A DNA stretch of 64,000 nucleotides from Thalassospira mesophila (GCF_002115755.1 NZ_JFKA01000001.1:248001-312000), one strand, 5' to 3'. Shown: positions 8,809 to 18,495, counted from the stretch's first letter. The notes: a model not told the origin generated them from the letters alone. Translations and numbers: made by a program.

Positions 8809-9219
8809 TTACGGCCCCATCCAGACATTGATATGATGGCGGATGCGGCCCCGGGGGCGCACTGTCATCACATCCATCCGCAGGTCGCCAGCATGGCCGG
8901 TTTTGGCGGCAAACCCCTGCAGGCTTTGGGCGATGCGGTTTTGCTGGCGCGCGGTGACAGCAAACAGGGCGGCATTTTCAGAGGCGCGCTGTTTGACTTC
9001 AATCGCAATCAGAATGCCCGATTTACGAGCGATGATGTCTATTTCGCCGCCCACACCCCGATAACGCCGGGCAAGTATCCGGTATCCCTTGATCCATAAA
9101 TACAAACAACACAGGCTTTCAGCCTGGCGACCGGCCTTTTCGGCGCGGGCACGGGCACCTGCCGATTTGGTTTTACGGTCTGGCACCGGGCCATGTTGCG
9201 GGTGGGGGGATGGACCCAT
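8809..9219 (-). CDS. yraN: YraN/UPF0102 family endonuclease-like protein
   Basis: A 136-residue protein of the UPF0102 (YraN) family with a restriction-endonuclease-like fold. The core is GYRILARRYRGVGGEIDIIARK followed by LIAIEVKQR, where the Glu-Ile-Asp and Glu-Val-Lys residues form the PD-(D/E)XK-type motif. Basic N-terminal residues precede it. It lies five bases after the rsmI stop on the same strand, the usual rsmI-yraN pairing. The physiological role of YraN is not settled. The start at 9219 is the ATG just after rsmI; a later start is possible. Confidence 0.88.
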   Translation of the reverse strand: MGPSPHPQHGPVPDRKTKSAGARARAEKAGRQAESLCCLYLWIKGYRILARRYRGVGGEIDIIARKSGILIAIEVKQRASENAALFAVTARQQNRIAQSLQGFAAKTGHAGDLRMDVMTVRPRGRIRHHINVWMGP

Positions 9220-9224
9220 GACGG

Positions 9225-10238
9225 TTAATCATCCTGCCCCAGTTCAAGGGCACGATTATAAAGGTCGCGTTTTTTAAGCCCGGTTTCACGCGCCAGAATA
9301 TCGGCGGCATCCTTGGTCCGGTTGCTTTGCAACAGCACGCGCAACCGGTCGTCGACTTCATCGGCCGACGGCGCGTTGGATCCCGCCGGGGCGGGGCCAA
9401 CCACAATCACCACTTCGCCCTTCGGCGCACCGGCTTCGTCATAATGGGCGACCAGCTCGCCAAGTGTGCCGGGGCGGACTTCCTCGAACATTTTGGTGAG
9501 TTCACGGGTGACGGCGGCGGGGCGTTCGGCCCCAAGGCAATCGGCCATGTCACGCAGGCAGGCGGCCAGACGTCTGGGGCTTTCAAGAAAAATCAGCGAG
9601 CCGGGAATATTGGCAAAGCGGGTCAGTTCTTTTTGCCGCGCCATCGATTTGGGCGGTAAAAACCCGCCATAAAAGAAATGGTCGCTGGGCAGGCCTGATA
9701 AAATCAGCGCGACAATCGGGGAACAAGCCCCGGGGGCCGTCGTTACGCTATGGCCTGCCGCCTGACAATCACGCACCAGCTTATATCCCGGATCATTGAT
9801 CAGCGGGGTTCCGGCATCGGAAATCAGGGCGATGGCCTGGCCTTTGCCAAGCCGATCCATGATTTCCGGGCGCATTTTTTCGGCGTTATGTTCGTGATAG
9901 GCAATACGTTTGGTCTTTATGGCGAAACGTGACAGAAGTTTGCCAGATGTGCGGGTGTCCTCGCACAAAATAATTTCGGCCCGTTTAAGGATATCGACCG
10001 CACGAAACGTAATATCGCCCAAATTTCCAATTGGAGTAGCAACCAGATAAAGCCCGGCCGATAATGGCAAGGTTTTGTCATTCCCTGTTTGATCCGGTTT
10101 ACTTGCCGGATCGCCCGCATTACCCTGCGAAGAAATAACGCCATTGGGAGGTGAAGAGAGTGGGTTTTCCGAAACTTCATCCGTCTGCGACGAGGAACGG
10201 GAATTCGGCGTGGCGCCGGTTTGCGTGCCGGACGGCAT
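9225..10238 (-). CDS. rsmI: 16S rRNA (cytidine1402-2'-O)-methyltransferase RsmI
   Basis: A 337-residue SAM-dependent tetrapyrrole-methylase-fold enzyme that 2'-O-methylates C1402 of 16S rRNA. The hallmark N terminus LYLVATPIGNLGDITFRA starts at about residue 63, followed by CEDTRTSGKLL, ALISDAGTPLINDPGY and the C-terminal KGEVVIVVGP. It carries an extra 60-residue polar N-terminal extension. The ATG at 10238 has AAAGGA nine bases upstream, so the extension is probably real. Its first 79 bases overlap the divergent LpoA-like gene. A TTG at 10070 is the only other start before the conserved core and has no good ribosome site. Confidence 0.92.
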   Translation of the reverse strand: MPSGTQTGATPNSRSSSQTDEVSENPLSSPPNGVISSQGNAGDPASKPDQTGNDKTLPLSAGLYLVATPIGNLGDITFRAVDILKRAEIILCEDTRTSGKLLSRFAIKTKRIAYHEHNAEKMRPEIMDRLGKGQAIALISDAGTPLINDPGYKLVRDCQAAGHSVTTAPGACSPIVALILSGLPSDHFFYGGFLPPKSMARQKELTRFANIPGSLIFLESPRRLAACLRDMADCLGAERPAAVTRELTKMFEEVRPGTLGELVAHYDEAGAPKGEVVIVVGPAPAGSNAPSADEVDDRLRVLLQSNRTKDAADILARETGLKKRDLYNRALELGQDD

Positions 10239-11581
10239 CTGTGTTGGTCCTTTCGCTAGGGCTGGGCGCGTGCAGTTCGGACCTGACTAGCATGGATTCA
10301 AATCGTGAGCCAGCGCCTGTTGTCACCAATAACGGCCCCGATACGGCCACACGTGCGCCCAATCAGGGCTTGATTGGCGAACCCAGCCCGTTTGACGGCA
10401 TGCCGGGCGACGGTCAGGTTCTGTCGGGTCTTTATAACGACGAAGCTGCCACCACCGATAAACGGGTGGCATTGTTATTGCCTTTATCGGGTCCGCACGG
10501 CGATTTGGGCCGGGCGATGCGCCATGCCGCCGAACTGGCATTGTTTGATGCGGCGGGCGATGATTTTGTCTTGATGCCGATCGATACCGAAGGCAGCTAT
10601 GAAGGCGGGCGACTGGCGGCGCAAAAGGCGATTAATGCCGGTGCCAAGCTGATTTTGGGTCCGCTGTTTTCCGACTCGGTCACCGGGGCCGGTGAAATTG
10701 CCAAACAGGCCCATGTGCCGGTTCTGTCCTTTTCCAACAATATCCGTGCCGCCGAACCGGGCGTCTGGGTTAATGGCCTGTCGCCGGAAGACCAGATCAA
10801 ACGGGCCGCAGCCTATGCGGTCAGCCAGGGCAAATATCGTTTCGCCGCCCTGTTGCCGCAAAACGATTATGGAAGGCAAATTTCGGCCTCGCTGGACGGT
10901 ATCATCACCAGTGCCGGTGGCAGCATGGGGCAGGTGGCATTTTACCAGCCCGGCAGCGATGCGATGGAGCAAACGGTCAAGGATTTTGCCAATTATGGCT
11001 CGCGTCATGCGGCTTTGCTGGCACGCAAAAGAGAGTTGGAGGCCGATGGCTCCAGCGCTTCGGAACGGGCCCTGCAGCGGCTTGAAGGGCTTGATACCCT
11101 TGGCGATCCCGATTTTAACGCGTTGATCTTGCCCGCGACCGGCGGTGATTTGCGTCAGGTCTCGGCGTTGCTGGCCTATTATGATGTCGATCCGGGAACG
11201 GTTCAGTATATCGGGACGTTTGGCTGGAATGATTCAAGCCTGTTTGCCGAACCAGCCCTGAGTGGCGGGGTTTTTGCCGCCCCCGAACCGGGCAACTGGA
11301 GCGCCTTTTCCAGGCGCTATAGCAAAACATTTGGCACGGCACCGCCCCGTATTGCCAGCCTGTCTTATGACAGCACGGCACTGGCGGCTGTTCTGGCAGG
11401 ATCAGCCACCGGCATCACCATGGACGGGCTGACCAATGTAACCGGGTTTTCCGGGATCGATGGTGTTTTTCGTTTAAATGCCGATGGCCGGACCCAGCGC
11501 GGGTATGCTGTGATGCAAATCTCGCGCAGTGGCGCGAAAATGGTCAGCCCGGCTCCGGCGGCATTTGATGCGGTATTTTGA
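10160..11581 (+). CDS. LpoA-like penicillin-binding protein activator lipoprotein
   Basis: About 473 residues. An Arg-rich start (WRRFACRTAS) leads into VLVLSLGLGAC, a lipoprotein signal with Cys as acylation site. The mature part is a periplasmic-binding-protein fold (Peripla_BP_6): VALLLPLSGPHGDLGRAMRHAAELALFD, GAKLILGPLFSDSV, YRFAALLPQNDYGRQ, and a C-terminal FSGIDGVFRLNADGRTQRGY. In gammaproteobacteria LpoA activates PBP1A; the alphaproteobacterial homologs are annotated likewise, but the role is less tested. The GTG at 10160 has GGGAGG eight bases upstream, better than the GTG at 10151. The start overlaps the divergent rsmI. Confidence 0.85.
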   Translation: MGFPKLHPSATRNGNSAWRRFACRTASVLVLSLGLGACSSDLTSMDSNREPAPVVTNNGPDTATRAPNQGLIGEPSPFDGMPGDGQVLSGLYNDEAATTDKRVALLLPLSGPHGDLGRAMRHAAELALFDAAGDDFVLMPIDTEGSYEGGRLAAQKAINAGAKLILGPLFSDSVTGAGEIAKQAHVPVLSFSNNIRAAEPGVWVNGLSPEDQIKRAAAYAVSQGKYRFAALLPQNDYGRQISASLDGIITSAGGSMGQVAFYQPGSDAMEQTVKDFANYGSRHAALLARKRELEADGSSASERALQRLEGLDTLGDPDFNALILPATGGDLRQVSALLAYYDVDPGTVQYIGTFGWNDSSLFAEPALSGGVFAAPEPGNWSAFSRRYSKTFGTAPPRIASLSYDSTALAAVLAGSATGITMDGLTNVTGFSGIDGVFRLNADGRTQRGYAVMQISRSGAKMVSPAPAAFDAVF

Positions 11582-11634
11582 TCTGTTCGCAGTCTGATCG
11601 AACAGCCTGAACCGCTAAACAAACCACATAAATT

Positions 11635-11666
11635 CACCCGCCCGGTTATTCCGCGGCGGGTGTTTT
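11635..11666 (+). terminator. Terminator of the LpoA-like gene, overlapping the nth 3' end
   Basis: CACCCGCC / GGCGGGTG stem around CGGTTATTCCGC, followed by TTTT. It sits 54 bases past the LpoA-like stop and runs into the last codons of the convergent nth gene. Confidence 0.6.
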
Positions 11667-12311
11667 GTCTTTGAAATTGCAAAGGTCGTTGACAATGCAG
11701 TCCGGGCAACGCGGGCTGCGGGCCTTGCAAATGTAACGGCCATGCAAAATCATCCAGTGATGGGAATGATGTAAGAACCGTTTGGGGATTTTCTTTTCCA
11801 AAGCCTTTTCCACCGCCAGCGGGGTTTTGCCCTTGGCCATGCCGGTGCGATTGCCAAGGCGGAAAATATGGGTATCGACCGCAATGGTCGGTTCGCCAAA
11901 GGCAATATTGCGCACCACATTGGCGGTTTTACGGCCGACACCGGGCAGTTCTTCCAGCGCGTCCTGATCATTGGGAACAATGCCGCCATGTTTTTCGACC
12001 AGAATTTTCGCCGCCGCCATAATGTTTTTGGCCTTGCCGCGATAAAGGCCAATGGTGCGCACATGGCTGATCAGGGCTTCTTCGCCAAGGGCGAGCATGT
12101 CTTGCGGGGTTGCCACAATTTCAAACAGCTTTTTAGTGGCCTTGTTCACCCCCACATCGGTGGCCTGTGCCGATAAGGCGACCGCGACAAGCAAGGTATA
12201 AACATTTGTGTAATCCAGCTCGCCTTTCGGTTCGGGGTCGGCATCGGACAGGCGCTGGAAAAATTCTTCGATGGCGGCTTTGCTCATCGGGCGCGAGGTT
12301 GGAAGGGGCAT
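11646..12311 (-). CDS. nth: Endonuclease III (DNA glycosylase/AP lyase)
   Basis: A 221-residue base-excision repair enzyme for oxidised pyrimidines. The helix-hairpin-helix reads LEELPGVGRKTANVVRN, with the catalytic Lys after Arg; the catalytic Asp is in IAVDTHIFRLGNRTG. The C-terminal iron-sulfur loop is complete: C-x6-C-x2-C-x5-C (CKARSPRCPDCIVNDLC). Length is normal. The ATG at 12311 is chosen; a second Met eight residues later is also possible. It is convergent with the LpoA-like gene. Confidence 0.95.
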   Translation of the reverse strand: MPLPTSRPMSKAAIEEFFQRLSDADPEPKGELDYTNVYTLLVAVALSAQATDVGVNKATKKLFEIVATPQDMLALGEEALISHVRTIGLYRGKAKNIMAAAKILVEKHGGIVPNDQDALEELPGVGRKTANVVRNIAFGEPTIAVDTHIFRLGNRTGMAKGKTPLAVEKALEKKIPKRFLHHSHHWMILHGRYICKARSPRCPDCIVNDLCNFKDKTPAAE

Positions 12312-12595
12312 GGCTCTCTGCTTTTTATGGCGCTTTGGTAATGGCAGGATAACGGAGCAATAACGGACCGTCCGGTTTTTGATTGTTGCTATTTATATGT
12401 CGCGGGAGCGGGAAGGTCGAATTTTGTTTGTGATCAGGCTGGAGTGATTCCAGATTTTCCGACATCATAAGGTGTTGCCAATGGCAATCGCGTTGACCCT
12501 GAAGATGGCCAAACCGGAACAAGCACCCTGAATTTTCACCCTTGCGGGGCGAATTGCGGGGGCAATGCCGGGTCTGGCGCAGGATGTGATACAAC

Positions 12596-13087
12596 ATGGC
12601 GAACATACCGCGTACCGAAAAACCGGTTTTTAAAACCGACCTTCACCCGCAACGATCGTTAACGCGGCGCGGGGCACGCAGGCTTGTTTTGTGTGTGGGC
12701 GGGGTGACCACATCGCTGGGGGTGTTGTTCTGGTCGATGGGGGCGTGGCCCATTGCCGGGTTTATGGGAATTGACGTTGCGCTTTTGTCTTTTGCGTTCC
12801 ATTTAAACTTTCAGTCCGCCCGGCGCGGCGAGATGATTGAACTGCGGCGCAGTGTTTTGCGGCTGACCCGCATATCGGCACGCGGGGTGCGCGAGGAATT
12901 TGATTTTCAGACCTACTGGGTGCAGGTGGTGATGACGCCACAAGATGCGACGCGCAGTATTCTGGTTTTGCGCAGCCATGGCCGCGATATGGAAATTGCG
13001 CCGTTTTTGGGCGAGGATGCCAAGCAGGAACTGGCAAATACCCTGCGCGAGAAGCTTTTAATTTGTCGGGGCGGGATGGCTGTTTGA
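12596..13087 (+). CDS. DUF2244 domain integral membrane protein
   Basis: A 163-residue protein with a basic N terminus, two membrane helices (LVLCVGGVTTSLGVLFWSMG and IAGFMGIDVALLSFAFHL) and a cytoplasmic beta-rich tail with the family motif IELRRSVLRLTRIS and WVQVVMT. This matches DUF2244, widespread in alphaproteobacteria; function unknown. It stands between nth and dnaK. No strong ribosome site was seen before the ATG at 12596. Confidence 0.82.
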   Translation: MANIPRTEKPVFKTDLHPQRSLTRRGARRLVLCVGGVTTSLGVLFWSMGAWPIAGFMGIDVALLSFAFHLNFQSARRGEMIELRRSVLRLTRISARGVREEFDFQTYWVQVVMTPQDATRSILVLRSHGRDMEIAPFLGEDAKQELANTLREKLLICRGGMAV

Positions 13088-13249
13088 TGATTGTGTGAAA
13101 AAACACCTGTGGCCAAACCGACAGAAAAATCGCATAAATCGGGCTGAAATGGCTGGAAATGCTGTTGTTGAGCCAGACTTTGGGACCAGTTATGGCCAGA
13201 CTGCGGCAGTTTGCGGCGAAAAAACCGTAAAGAATCCCCATTTTCACGG

Positions 13250-13281
13250 CTTGCGACTTTGTTTTGACTTTCATATATAGG
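13250..13281 (+). promoter_or_regulatory. Sigma-32 (RpoH) heat-shock promoter of dnaK
   Basis: CTTG at 13250-13253, an 18-base spacer, then CATATATAGG at 13272-13281. The alphaproteobacterial RpoH consensus is CTTG-N17/18-CYTATNTNNG, so only the second base of the -10 element deviates. The dnaK start is about 120 bases downstream, which leaves an untranslated leader of some 110 bases. No CIRCE element was seen. Confidence 0.75.
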
Positions 13282-13401
13282 TGCGCGGGGTGATTGCCCC
13301 GTGGACAAAACGCTATTACAACCATTGGTCCCAGGAGGTCCTGCGCGGCGCTTCAAGGCGAAGGCTGCGGGACGGGCCGGCCGCTAAAAGAGGAACGAAT
13401 T

Positions 13402-15312
13402 ATGGGCAAGATTATCGGTATTGACCTTGGCACCACCAATTCCTGCGTTGCAGTGATGGATGGTAAAGAAGGTCGGGTTATTGAAAACAGCGAAGGCGCA
13501 CGTACCACGCCGTCGATGGTGGCTTTCACCAATGATGGCGAGCGCCTTGTGGGTCAGCCGGCAAAACGCCAGGCTGTGACCAACCCGGAAAACACCCTGT
13601 TTGCGATCAAGCGCCTGATTGGCCGTCGCATGGGTGATGCGGAAGTCGAAAAAGATAAAGACCTGGTACCGTACAAAATTGTCGGCGGTGAAAACGGCGA
13701 CGCATGGGTCGAAATCAATGGCGAGAAAATGGCGCCAAGCCAGATCTCCGCAATGATCCTGCAGAAGATGAAAGAAACCGCCGAAGCCCACCTGGGCGAG
13801 CCGGTAACCGAAGCGGTTATTACCGTTCCGGCATATTTCAACGATTCGCAGCGTCAGGCCACCAAGGATGCCGGTAAAATTGCCGGTCTTGAAGTCAAAC
13901 GTATCATCAACGAACCGACTGCTGCGGCCCTGGCCTATGGCCTGGACAAAAAAGAAGGCGGCACCGTTGTTGTTTATGACCTTGGCGGCGGCACCTTTGA
14001 CGTCTCGGTTCTTGAAATCGGCGATGGCGTTTTTGAAGTTAAATCAACCAACGGCGATACGTTCCTTGGTGGTGAAGACTTTGACAAACAGATCATTGAT
14101 TATCTGGCTGACGAGTTCAAAAAAGAACAGCAGATCGACCTTCGCAAGGACCGTCTGGCCCTGCAGCGCCTGAAAGAAGCCGCTGAAAAAGCCAAGATCG
14201 AACTGTCTTCCTCGATGCAGACCGAAGTCAACCTGCCGTTCATTACCGCAGACCAGGCTGGTCCGAAGCATTTGAACGTCAAACTTACCCGTGCCAAACT
14301 TGAAGCACTGGTTGGCGATCTGATCGACCGCACCATGACGCCTTGCAAGGCGGCGCTCAAGGATGCCGGTATTACGGCAGGCGAAATTGATGACGTGATC
14401 CTGGTGGGCGGCATGACCCGTATGCCCAAGGTTCAGGAACGCGTTAAGGAATTTTTCGGTCGCGAACCGCACAAGGGCGTGAACCCTGATGAAGTTGTGG
14501 CACTGGGTGCTGCTATTCAGGGTGGTGTCTTGCAGGGTGACGTTAAAGACGTTCTGCTGCTTGACGTAACCCCGCTGTCGCTGGGTATTGAAACCCTTGG
14601 TGGTGTGTTTACCCGTTTGATCGACCGTAACACCACGATCCCGACCCGCAAGTCGCAGACTTTCTCGACGGCGGAAGACAACCAGACGGCTGTGACCATT
14701 CGTGTGTTCCAGGGTGAACGCGAAATGGCCGCCGACAACAAGATGCTGGGTCAGTTTGACCTGGTTGGTTTGCCGACTGCACCGCGTGGGGTGCCGCAGA
14801 TCGAAGTCACCTTTGACATTGATGCCAACGGCATCGTCAATGTGTCGGCCAAGGACAAGGCAACCAACAAGGAACAGCAGATTCGCATTCAGGCATCTGG
14901 TGGTTTGTCGGACGACGAAATCGAAAAAATGGTCAAGGATGCCGAATCCAATGCCGATAGCGACAAGCAGCGCAAAGCGCTGGTTGAAGCCCGCAACCAG
15001 GCAGAAGCCCTTGTTCATTCGACCGAGAAGAACATTGCTGAACATGGTGACAAGGTTGACGCCAACACCAAATCAATGATCGAGGATGCCTTGGCTTCGT
15101 TGAAGGAAGCCAAGGAAGGTGAAGACCCCGAGGTGATCACCACCAAGATCAATGAACTTCAGCAGGCCGCCATGAAACTTGGTGAAGCCATGTATCAGGC
15201 CCAGCAGGCAGAAGATGGCGATGCGCCAGCATCTGATTCTGCTGACAAGGCTGACGATGGCGTTGTGGATGCCGACTTTGAAGAAGTCGACGACACCAAA
15301 AAAGACAAGTAA
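13402..15312 (+). CDS. dnaK: Chaperone protein DnaK (Hsp70)
   Basis: A 636-residue cytoplasmic Hsp70. The three Hsp70 signatures are present: [14 protein letters not shown] at the N terminus, [15 protein letters not shown] near 190, and [15 protein letters not shown] near 335. The linker/substrate domain follows ([17 protein letters not shown]) and the tail ends in an acidic EEVDD-type stretch. The ATG at 13402 has AGAGGA upstream; a longer frame to 13294 has no support. With dnaJ downstream it forms the classic chaperone operon that works with GrpE in folding client proteins. Confidence 0.98.
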   Translation: MGKIIGIDLGTTNSCVAVMDGKEGRVIENSEGARTTPSMVAFTNDGERLVGQPAKRQAVTNPENTLFAIKRLIGRRMGDAEVEKDKDLVPYKIVGGENGDAWVEINGEKMAPSQISAMILQKMKETAEAHLGEPVTEAVITVPAYFNDSQRQATKDAGKIAGLEVKRIINEPTAAALAYGLDKKEGGTVVVYDLGGGTFDVSVLEIGDGVFEVKSTNGDTFLGGEDFDKQIIDYLADEFKKEQQIDLRKDRLALQRLKEAAEKAKIELSSSMQTEVNLPFITADQAGPKHLNVKLTRAKLEALVGDLIDRTMTPCKAALKDAGITAGEIDDVILVGGMTRMPKVQERVKEFFGREPHKGVNPDEVVALGAAIQGGVLQGDVKDVLLLDVTPLSLGIETLGGVFTRLIDRNTTIPTRKSQTFSTAEDNQTAVTIRVFQGEREMAADNKMLGQFDLVGLPTAPRGVPQIEVTFDIDANGIVNVSAKDKATNKEQQIRIQASGGLSDDEIEKMVKDAESNADSDKQRKALVEARNQAEALVHSTEKNIAEHGDKVDANTKSMIEDALASLKEAKEGEDPEVITTKINELQQAAMKLGEAMYQAQQAEDGDAPASDSADKADDGVVDADFEEVDDTKKDK

Positions 15313-15397
15313 GACGACCGGTGCGGTCGTCTAGGCACGCCGCCCTGTAACTCGTGACGGGCCGTTCAGCACAAATGTTAAATGTGTGGACGGCCCG
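15312..15397 (+). other. Two intercistronic hairpins between dnaK and dnaJ
   Basis: The first hairpin pairs AGACGACC with GGTCGTCT (15312-15332, loop GGTGC). The second pairs CGGGCCGT (15358-15365) with ACGGCCCG (15390-15397), with an inner CACA/TGTG stem. Neither has a T-run, so they look like mRNA stability or partial attenuation elements that could lower dnaJ relative to dnaK. That role is inference. Confidence 0.5.
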
Positions 15398-15418
15398 CCC
15401 GTATTTCCGGAGTAACGG

Positions 15419-16558
15419 ATGGCGAAACAGGATTATTATGCGCTTTTGGGCGTGAGCAAGGATGCCAGCGCAGCCGAGCTCAAAGCTGCCTATCGTAAAA
15501 TGGCAGTCAAATACCACCCGGATAAAAATCCGGACGATTCGGTTGCCGAAGCAAAGTTTAAAGAAGTTAGCGAAGCCTACGAGGTTCTTAAAGACGCCGA
15601 GAAACGTGCAGCCTATGACCGGTTCGGCCATGCGGCCTTTGAACAGGGCGGCGGCGGCGGCGGTGGCCCGTTTGGCGGTGGTGGTTTCGGCGGCGGCGGG
15701 TTTGCCGACGTGTTCGACGAAATTTTCGGTGCCATGGGCGGCGGTGGCCGCCGGGGTGCGTCGCCCAATCGCGGGGCCGATCTGCGCTATAACATGGCGA
15801 TTTCGCTCGAAGATGCCTTTAATGGCAAAAAGTCGGAAATCACCATTCCCGGCTCGGTTCAGTGCGACGCCTGCGATGGCAGCGGCGCGGAATCGGGGTC
15901 TCAACCGGTAACCTGCCCGACCTGTAATGGTCACGGCAAGGTACGGTCCCAGCAGGGCTTCTTTACGGTCGAACGCACCTGTCCGTCCTGTCATGGCCAG
16001 GGCAAGATCGTTAAAAACCCGTGCAAGGTTTGCCACGGGGCGGGTCGTGTTGAAAAACAGAAAAACCTGCAAGTAACGATTCCTGCCGGGGTTGAAGACG
16101 GCACGCGCATTCGTTTGGCTGGTGAAGGTGAAGCCGGCGCCCATAACGCGCCGTCGGGCGATCTGTATATCTTTTTGGATATTCAGCCGCATCGCTTTTT
16201 CCAGCGCGAAGGGGCCAATCTGCTATGCCGGATTCCGATCCCCATGACCAAAGCGGCCCTAGGCGGAACGATTGAAGTTCCGACCATCGAAGGCACGCGC
16301 ACGCGCATTAACATCCCGGCGGGCACCCAGTCTGGCCAGCAGTTGCGTTTGCGCAACAAGGGGATGACGGTGCTGCGCTCGCAAGCGCGCGGCGACATGT
16401 TTGTCGAGGTCAGCGTCGAAACGCCGGTTCATTTGTCGGAACGGCAAAAAGAGCTTCTGAGCGAATTTGACGACATTTCGCGCAAAGATGGCAGCCACCC
16501 TGAATCCGAAGGGTTCTTTTCCAAGATGAAAGAAATCTGGAAAGACCTGACGGATTGA
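15419..16558 (+). CDS. dnaJ: Co-chaperone DnaJ (Hsp40, type I)
   Basis: A 379-residue type I Hsp40 that stimulates DnaK ATPase and delivers substrates. The J domain holds the HPD tripeptide in [12 protein letters not shown] long Gly/Phe linker follows (residues about 75-110). The zinc region has four CxxCxGxG repeats: [24 protein letters not shown] and CKVCHGAG. The C-terminal substrate domain is complete to the end. The ATG at 15419 has GGAG upstream. It is read from the dnaK operon about 100 bases after dnaK. Confidence 0.98.
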   Translation: MAKQDYYALLGVSKDASAAELKAAYRKMAVKYHPDKNPDDSVAEAKFKEVSEAYEVLKDAEKRAAYDRFGHAAFEQGGGGGGGPFGGGGFGGGGFADVFDEIFGAMGGGGRRGASPNRGADLRYNMAISLEDAFNGKKSEITIPGSVQCDACDGSGAESGSQPVTCPTCNGHGKVRSQQGFFTVERTCPSCHGQGKIVKNPCKVCHGAGRVEKQKNLQVTIPAGVEDGTRIRLAGEGEAGAHNAPSGDLYIFLDIQPHRFFQREGANLLCRIPIPMTKAALGGTIEVPTIEGTRTRINIPAGTQSGQQLRLRNKGMTVLRSQARGDMFVEVSVETPVHLSERQKELLSEFDDISRKDGSHPESEGFFSKMKEIWKDLTD

Positions 16559-16628
16559 GTTCCGTGGCCTGACGGGCTTGCGGATGCCATTGGCATCACG
16601 TTAAGAGCATAAACCCCCGCATGATTTT

Positions 16629-16666
16629 TGAACTGACCCCCGAAAGTTGGACACCAACCTTCGGGG
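16629..16666 (+). repeat. Left copy of the 38-bp inverted repeat
   Basis: It starts TGAACTGACCCCCGAAAG and ends CCTTCGGGGG; its partner is at 18573-18610 on the other strand. It includes the dnaJ terminator hairpin. Confidence 0.75.
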
Positions 16667-16672
16667 GTTTTT
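16636..16672 (+). terminator. Rho-independent terminator after dnaJ
   Basis: The stem ACCCCCGAAAGTTGG / CCAACCTTCGGGGGT (one mismatch) with a short ACA loop is followed by TTTT. It ends the dnaK-dnaJ transcript 78 bases after dnaJ. The same hairpin recurs inverted at 18573-18610, and it forms the inner part of the IS3-like end described separately. Confidence 0.8.
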
Positions 16673-16793
16673 CGTTGGTTGTTTTACATAGTCCGGCAGA
16701 CGTCAGGTGACGGGCATGTAGAACTTTACAGTGACGGGCGGGGGATCAAAATTTCCCCGCTGTCATAGAAATATCGGTGCCGGAATGCGCGGA

Positions 16794-17486
16794 TTATCTT
16801 GTTTTGATTGTATATTCATTGCCGCGCCCCGAATCGAATGGCAGCGGAAGCGAGAGATAACCGTTTTGCGGATTACGGACATAATCAATATAGCCCGAGG
16901 CTTCTTTTAGCGCATTTTCACCGATGATTACGGCACCTGGTTTCAGGTGAGGTTCGAGCAGTTTGAGAATGGGCAGATACAAAGTGAAGGCCCCGTCGAG
17001 CATCACCATGTCGATGTCGCCGCCAACGCCGGGTTTGAGGGTTTCACGGGCATCACCGACCCGAAACTCGACCAGATCGGCCAACCCGGCGGCGGCGACG
17101 TTTGCCTTTGCCCGCTTGGCTTTGCCAGGTTCGAACTCGGTTCCGATCAGGCTGCCGCCGCCCATGTCATGCAGTGCTGCGGCCATATAGATCGCGGAAA
17201 TTCCCATTGATGAACCGAACTCTACAATACGCTTGGCCTTGCAGCTTCGTGCGCACATATAGAGAAACTGCCCAAATTCGGCAGAAACATTGAGGAAGTT
17301 TCCAGCAAAACCGTGATAAAGCCCTTCCAAATCCCGGTTTTCGGCATCAATGAATTGGGCGATTATTTGGTCATGGCTGGTGGCCTTGTCCTCATAGGAT
17401 CGCGCTAACTGTTGGTCGGCGGCGTCTGCTTCGTTATGCAGGCGTTTGAGAATTTCGGCGACGGTGCCGCTGCTAAGTGAACTCAT
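16794..17486 (-). CDS. Class I SAM-dependent O-methyltransferase
   Basis: A 230-residue methyltransferase that resembles the caffeoyl-CoA/catechol O-methyltransferase-like group. The SAM-binding motif I is RIVEFGSSMGISAIYMAAAL; an acidic residue at the end of strand 2 (IGTEFEPGKAKRAKANV) should bind the ribose. The metal-linked aspartate lies in DIDMVMLDGAFTLYLPILKLL. The substrate is unknown. It follows the AraC gene on the same strand by 170 bases, and both lie inside the segment bounded by IS3-like inverted repeats. Confidence 0.8.
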   Translation of the reverse strand: MSSLSSGTVAEILKRLHNEADAADQQLARSYEDKATSHDQIIAQFIDAENRDLEGLYHGFAGNFLNVSAEFGQFLYMCARSCKAKRIVEFGSSMGISAIYMAAALHDMGGGSLIGTEFEPGKAKRAKANVAAAGLADLVEFRVGDARETLKPGVGGDIDMVMLDGAFTLYLPILKLLEPHLKPGAVIIGENALKEASGYIDYVRNPQNGYLSLPLPFDSGRGNEYTIKTR

Positions 17487-17655
17487 ATTCTGGCTCTTTC
17501 AAAAGGGGTTTTTCCGATAACCGATTGAAGCCGGGTCGATCGGTGTCAGGGCCAAAATACGTTTTCCATGATGTGACTACATTAGGAAAAAGTGACAAAA
17601 TATTGCTATTTATGGTCAATGGGTTTTCAGGAGCCATGTGCGCATGGCATCTGGT

Positions 17656-18495
17656 TCATATAGCGGCACGGCGGTCCGCCAGATATCGTGCCGGGGGTTT
17701 GCCCAATGCCTTGCGGAACATGGTAACAAAGGCGCTTGCACCCTCATAGCCAAGGTCAAGTGCTACGTTCTGGACCGATGCCCCCTGGTCAAGGCGCTGC
17801 AATGCCGTGAGGATGTGGAGTTGCTGGCGCCAGCGGCCAAAGCTCATACCTGTTTCGCGTTGCAGGGTACGGGTCAAGGTGCGCGGAGCAATGGCCAAAC
17901 GCTGCGCCCAATCGTTGATTGTTGCGCGGTCGGATGGATTGGCCATCATTGCACTGGCGAGTTTGCGCAGCTTGGCATTGACCGGCATCGGGAAGTTCAG
18001 CTTTTCAACCGGTGCCAACGAGAGCTGGTCAAGTAACACTGTGGCCAGACGCCCGTCGGTGCCGTCTATATCGTACATCACGGGCATGCGGGTGGCGTGC
18101 ATGATCAAATGCTCCAGCAAGGGCGAGATCGACAGGGTGCAGCAATGGTGAGGCAATACCGTTGCGGTATCGGGCTCCACAAACAGGCAATAGACCTCGA
18201 CATTTCCGGCGAAGGAAACGCTGTGCGTCATGCTACCGGGAATCCACACCGCACAGCGTGGTGGTACAATCCAGACACTTTGGTCTGCCTCGCACTTAAC
18301 GACGCCCCGCAGGGTCAGAACAAGCTGGGCTTTGCGGTGTGCATGAATGGCCAGCTCCATTCCCTTGGTAACCATTTCGCCGCCAATGGCGACAACAGCG
18401 CGAGGTACTTCCTCGGGCGAGAAATCAGCGCCATCCGTGCCGTCAGCATCATCATAAGCGTCCGGGGCGTTTTCATTTTGACGATAATACGGCAT
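17656..18495 (-). CDS. AraC-family transcriptional regulator (cupin type)
   Basis: A 279-residue regulator. The N-terminal cupin reads LAIHAHRKAQLVLTLRG and later IPGSMTHSV. The C-terminal DNA-binding part includes WAQRLAIAPRTLTRTLQRETGMSFGRWRQQL and VQNVALDLGYEGASAFVTMFRKALGKPPARYL. This arrangement resembles the NimR/YdeC-like group that controls small efflux or detoxification genes. Its first 30 residues are Asp-rich and unlike the family. It probably controls itself or the O-methyltransferase downstream. Confidence 0.85.
   Translation of the reverse strand: MPYYRQNENAPDAYDDADGTDGADFSPEEVPRAVVAIGGEMVTKGMELAIHAHRKAQLVLTLRGVVKCEADQSVWIVPPRCAVWIPGSMTHSVSFAGNVEVYCLFVEPDTATVLPHHCCTLSISPLLEHLIMHATRMPVMYDIDGTDGRLATVLLDQLSLAPVEKLNFPMPVNAKLRKLASAMMANPSDRATINDWAQRLAIAPRTLTRTLQRETGMSFGRWRQQLHILTALQRLDQGASVQNVALDLGYEGASAFVTMFRKALGKPPARYLADRRAAI

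Noticed and set aside
14044..15045. Open frame of 333 codons opposite dnaK
   Set aside because: Antisense of a highly conserved gene, biased residue composition, no ribosome site.
15650..15760. Simple GGC/GGT repeat tract
   Set aside because: It codes the Gly/Phe linker of DnaJ, a normal feature of type I Hsp40.
15149..16192. Open frame of 347 codons opposite dnaJ
   Set aside because: Antisense shadow of the dnaJ coding frame.
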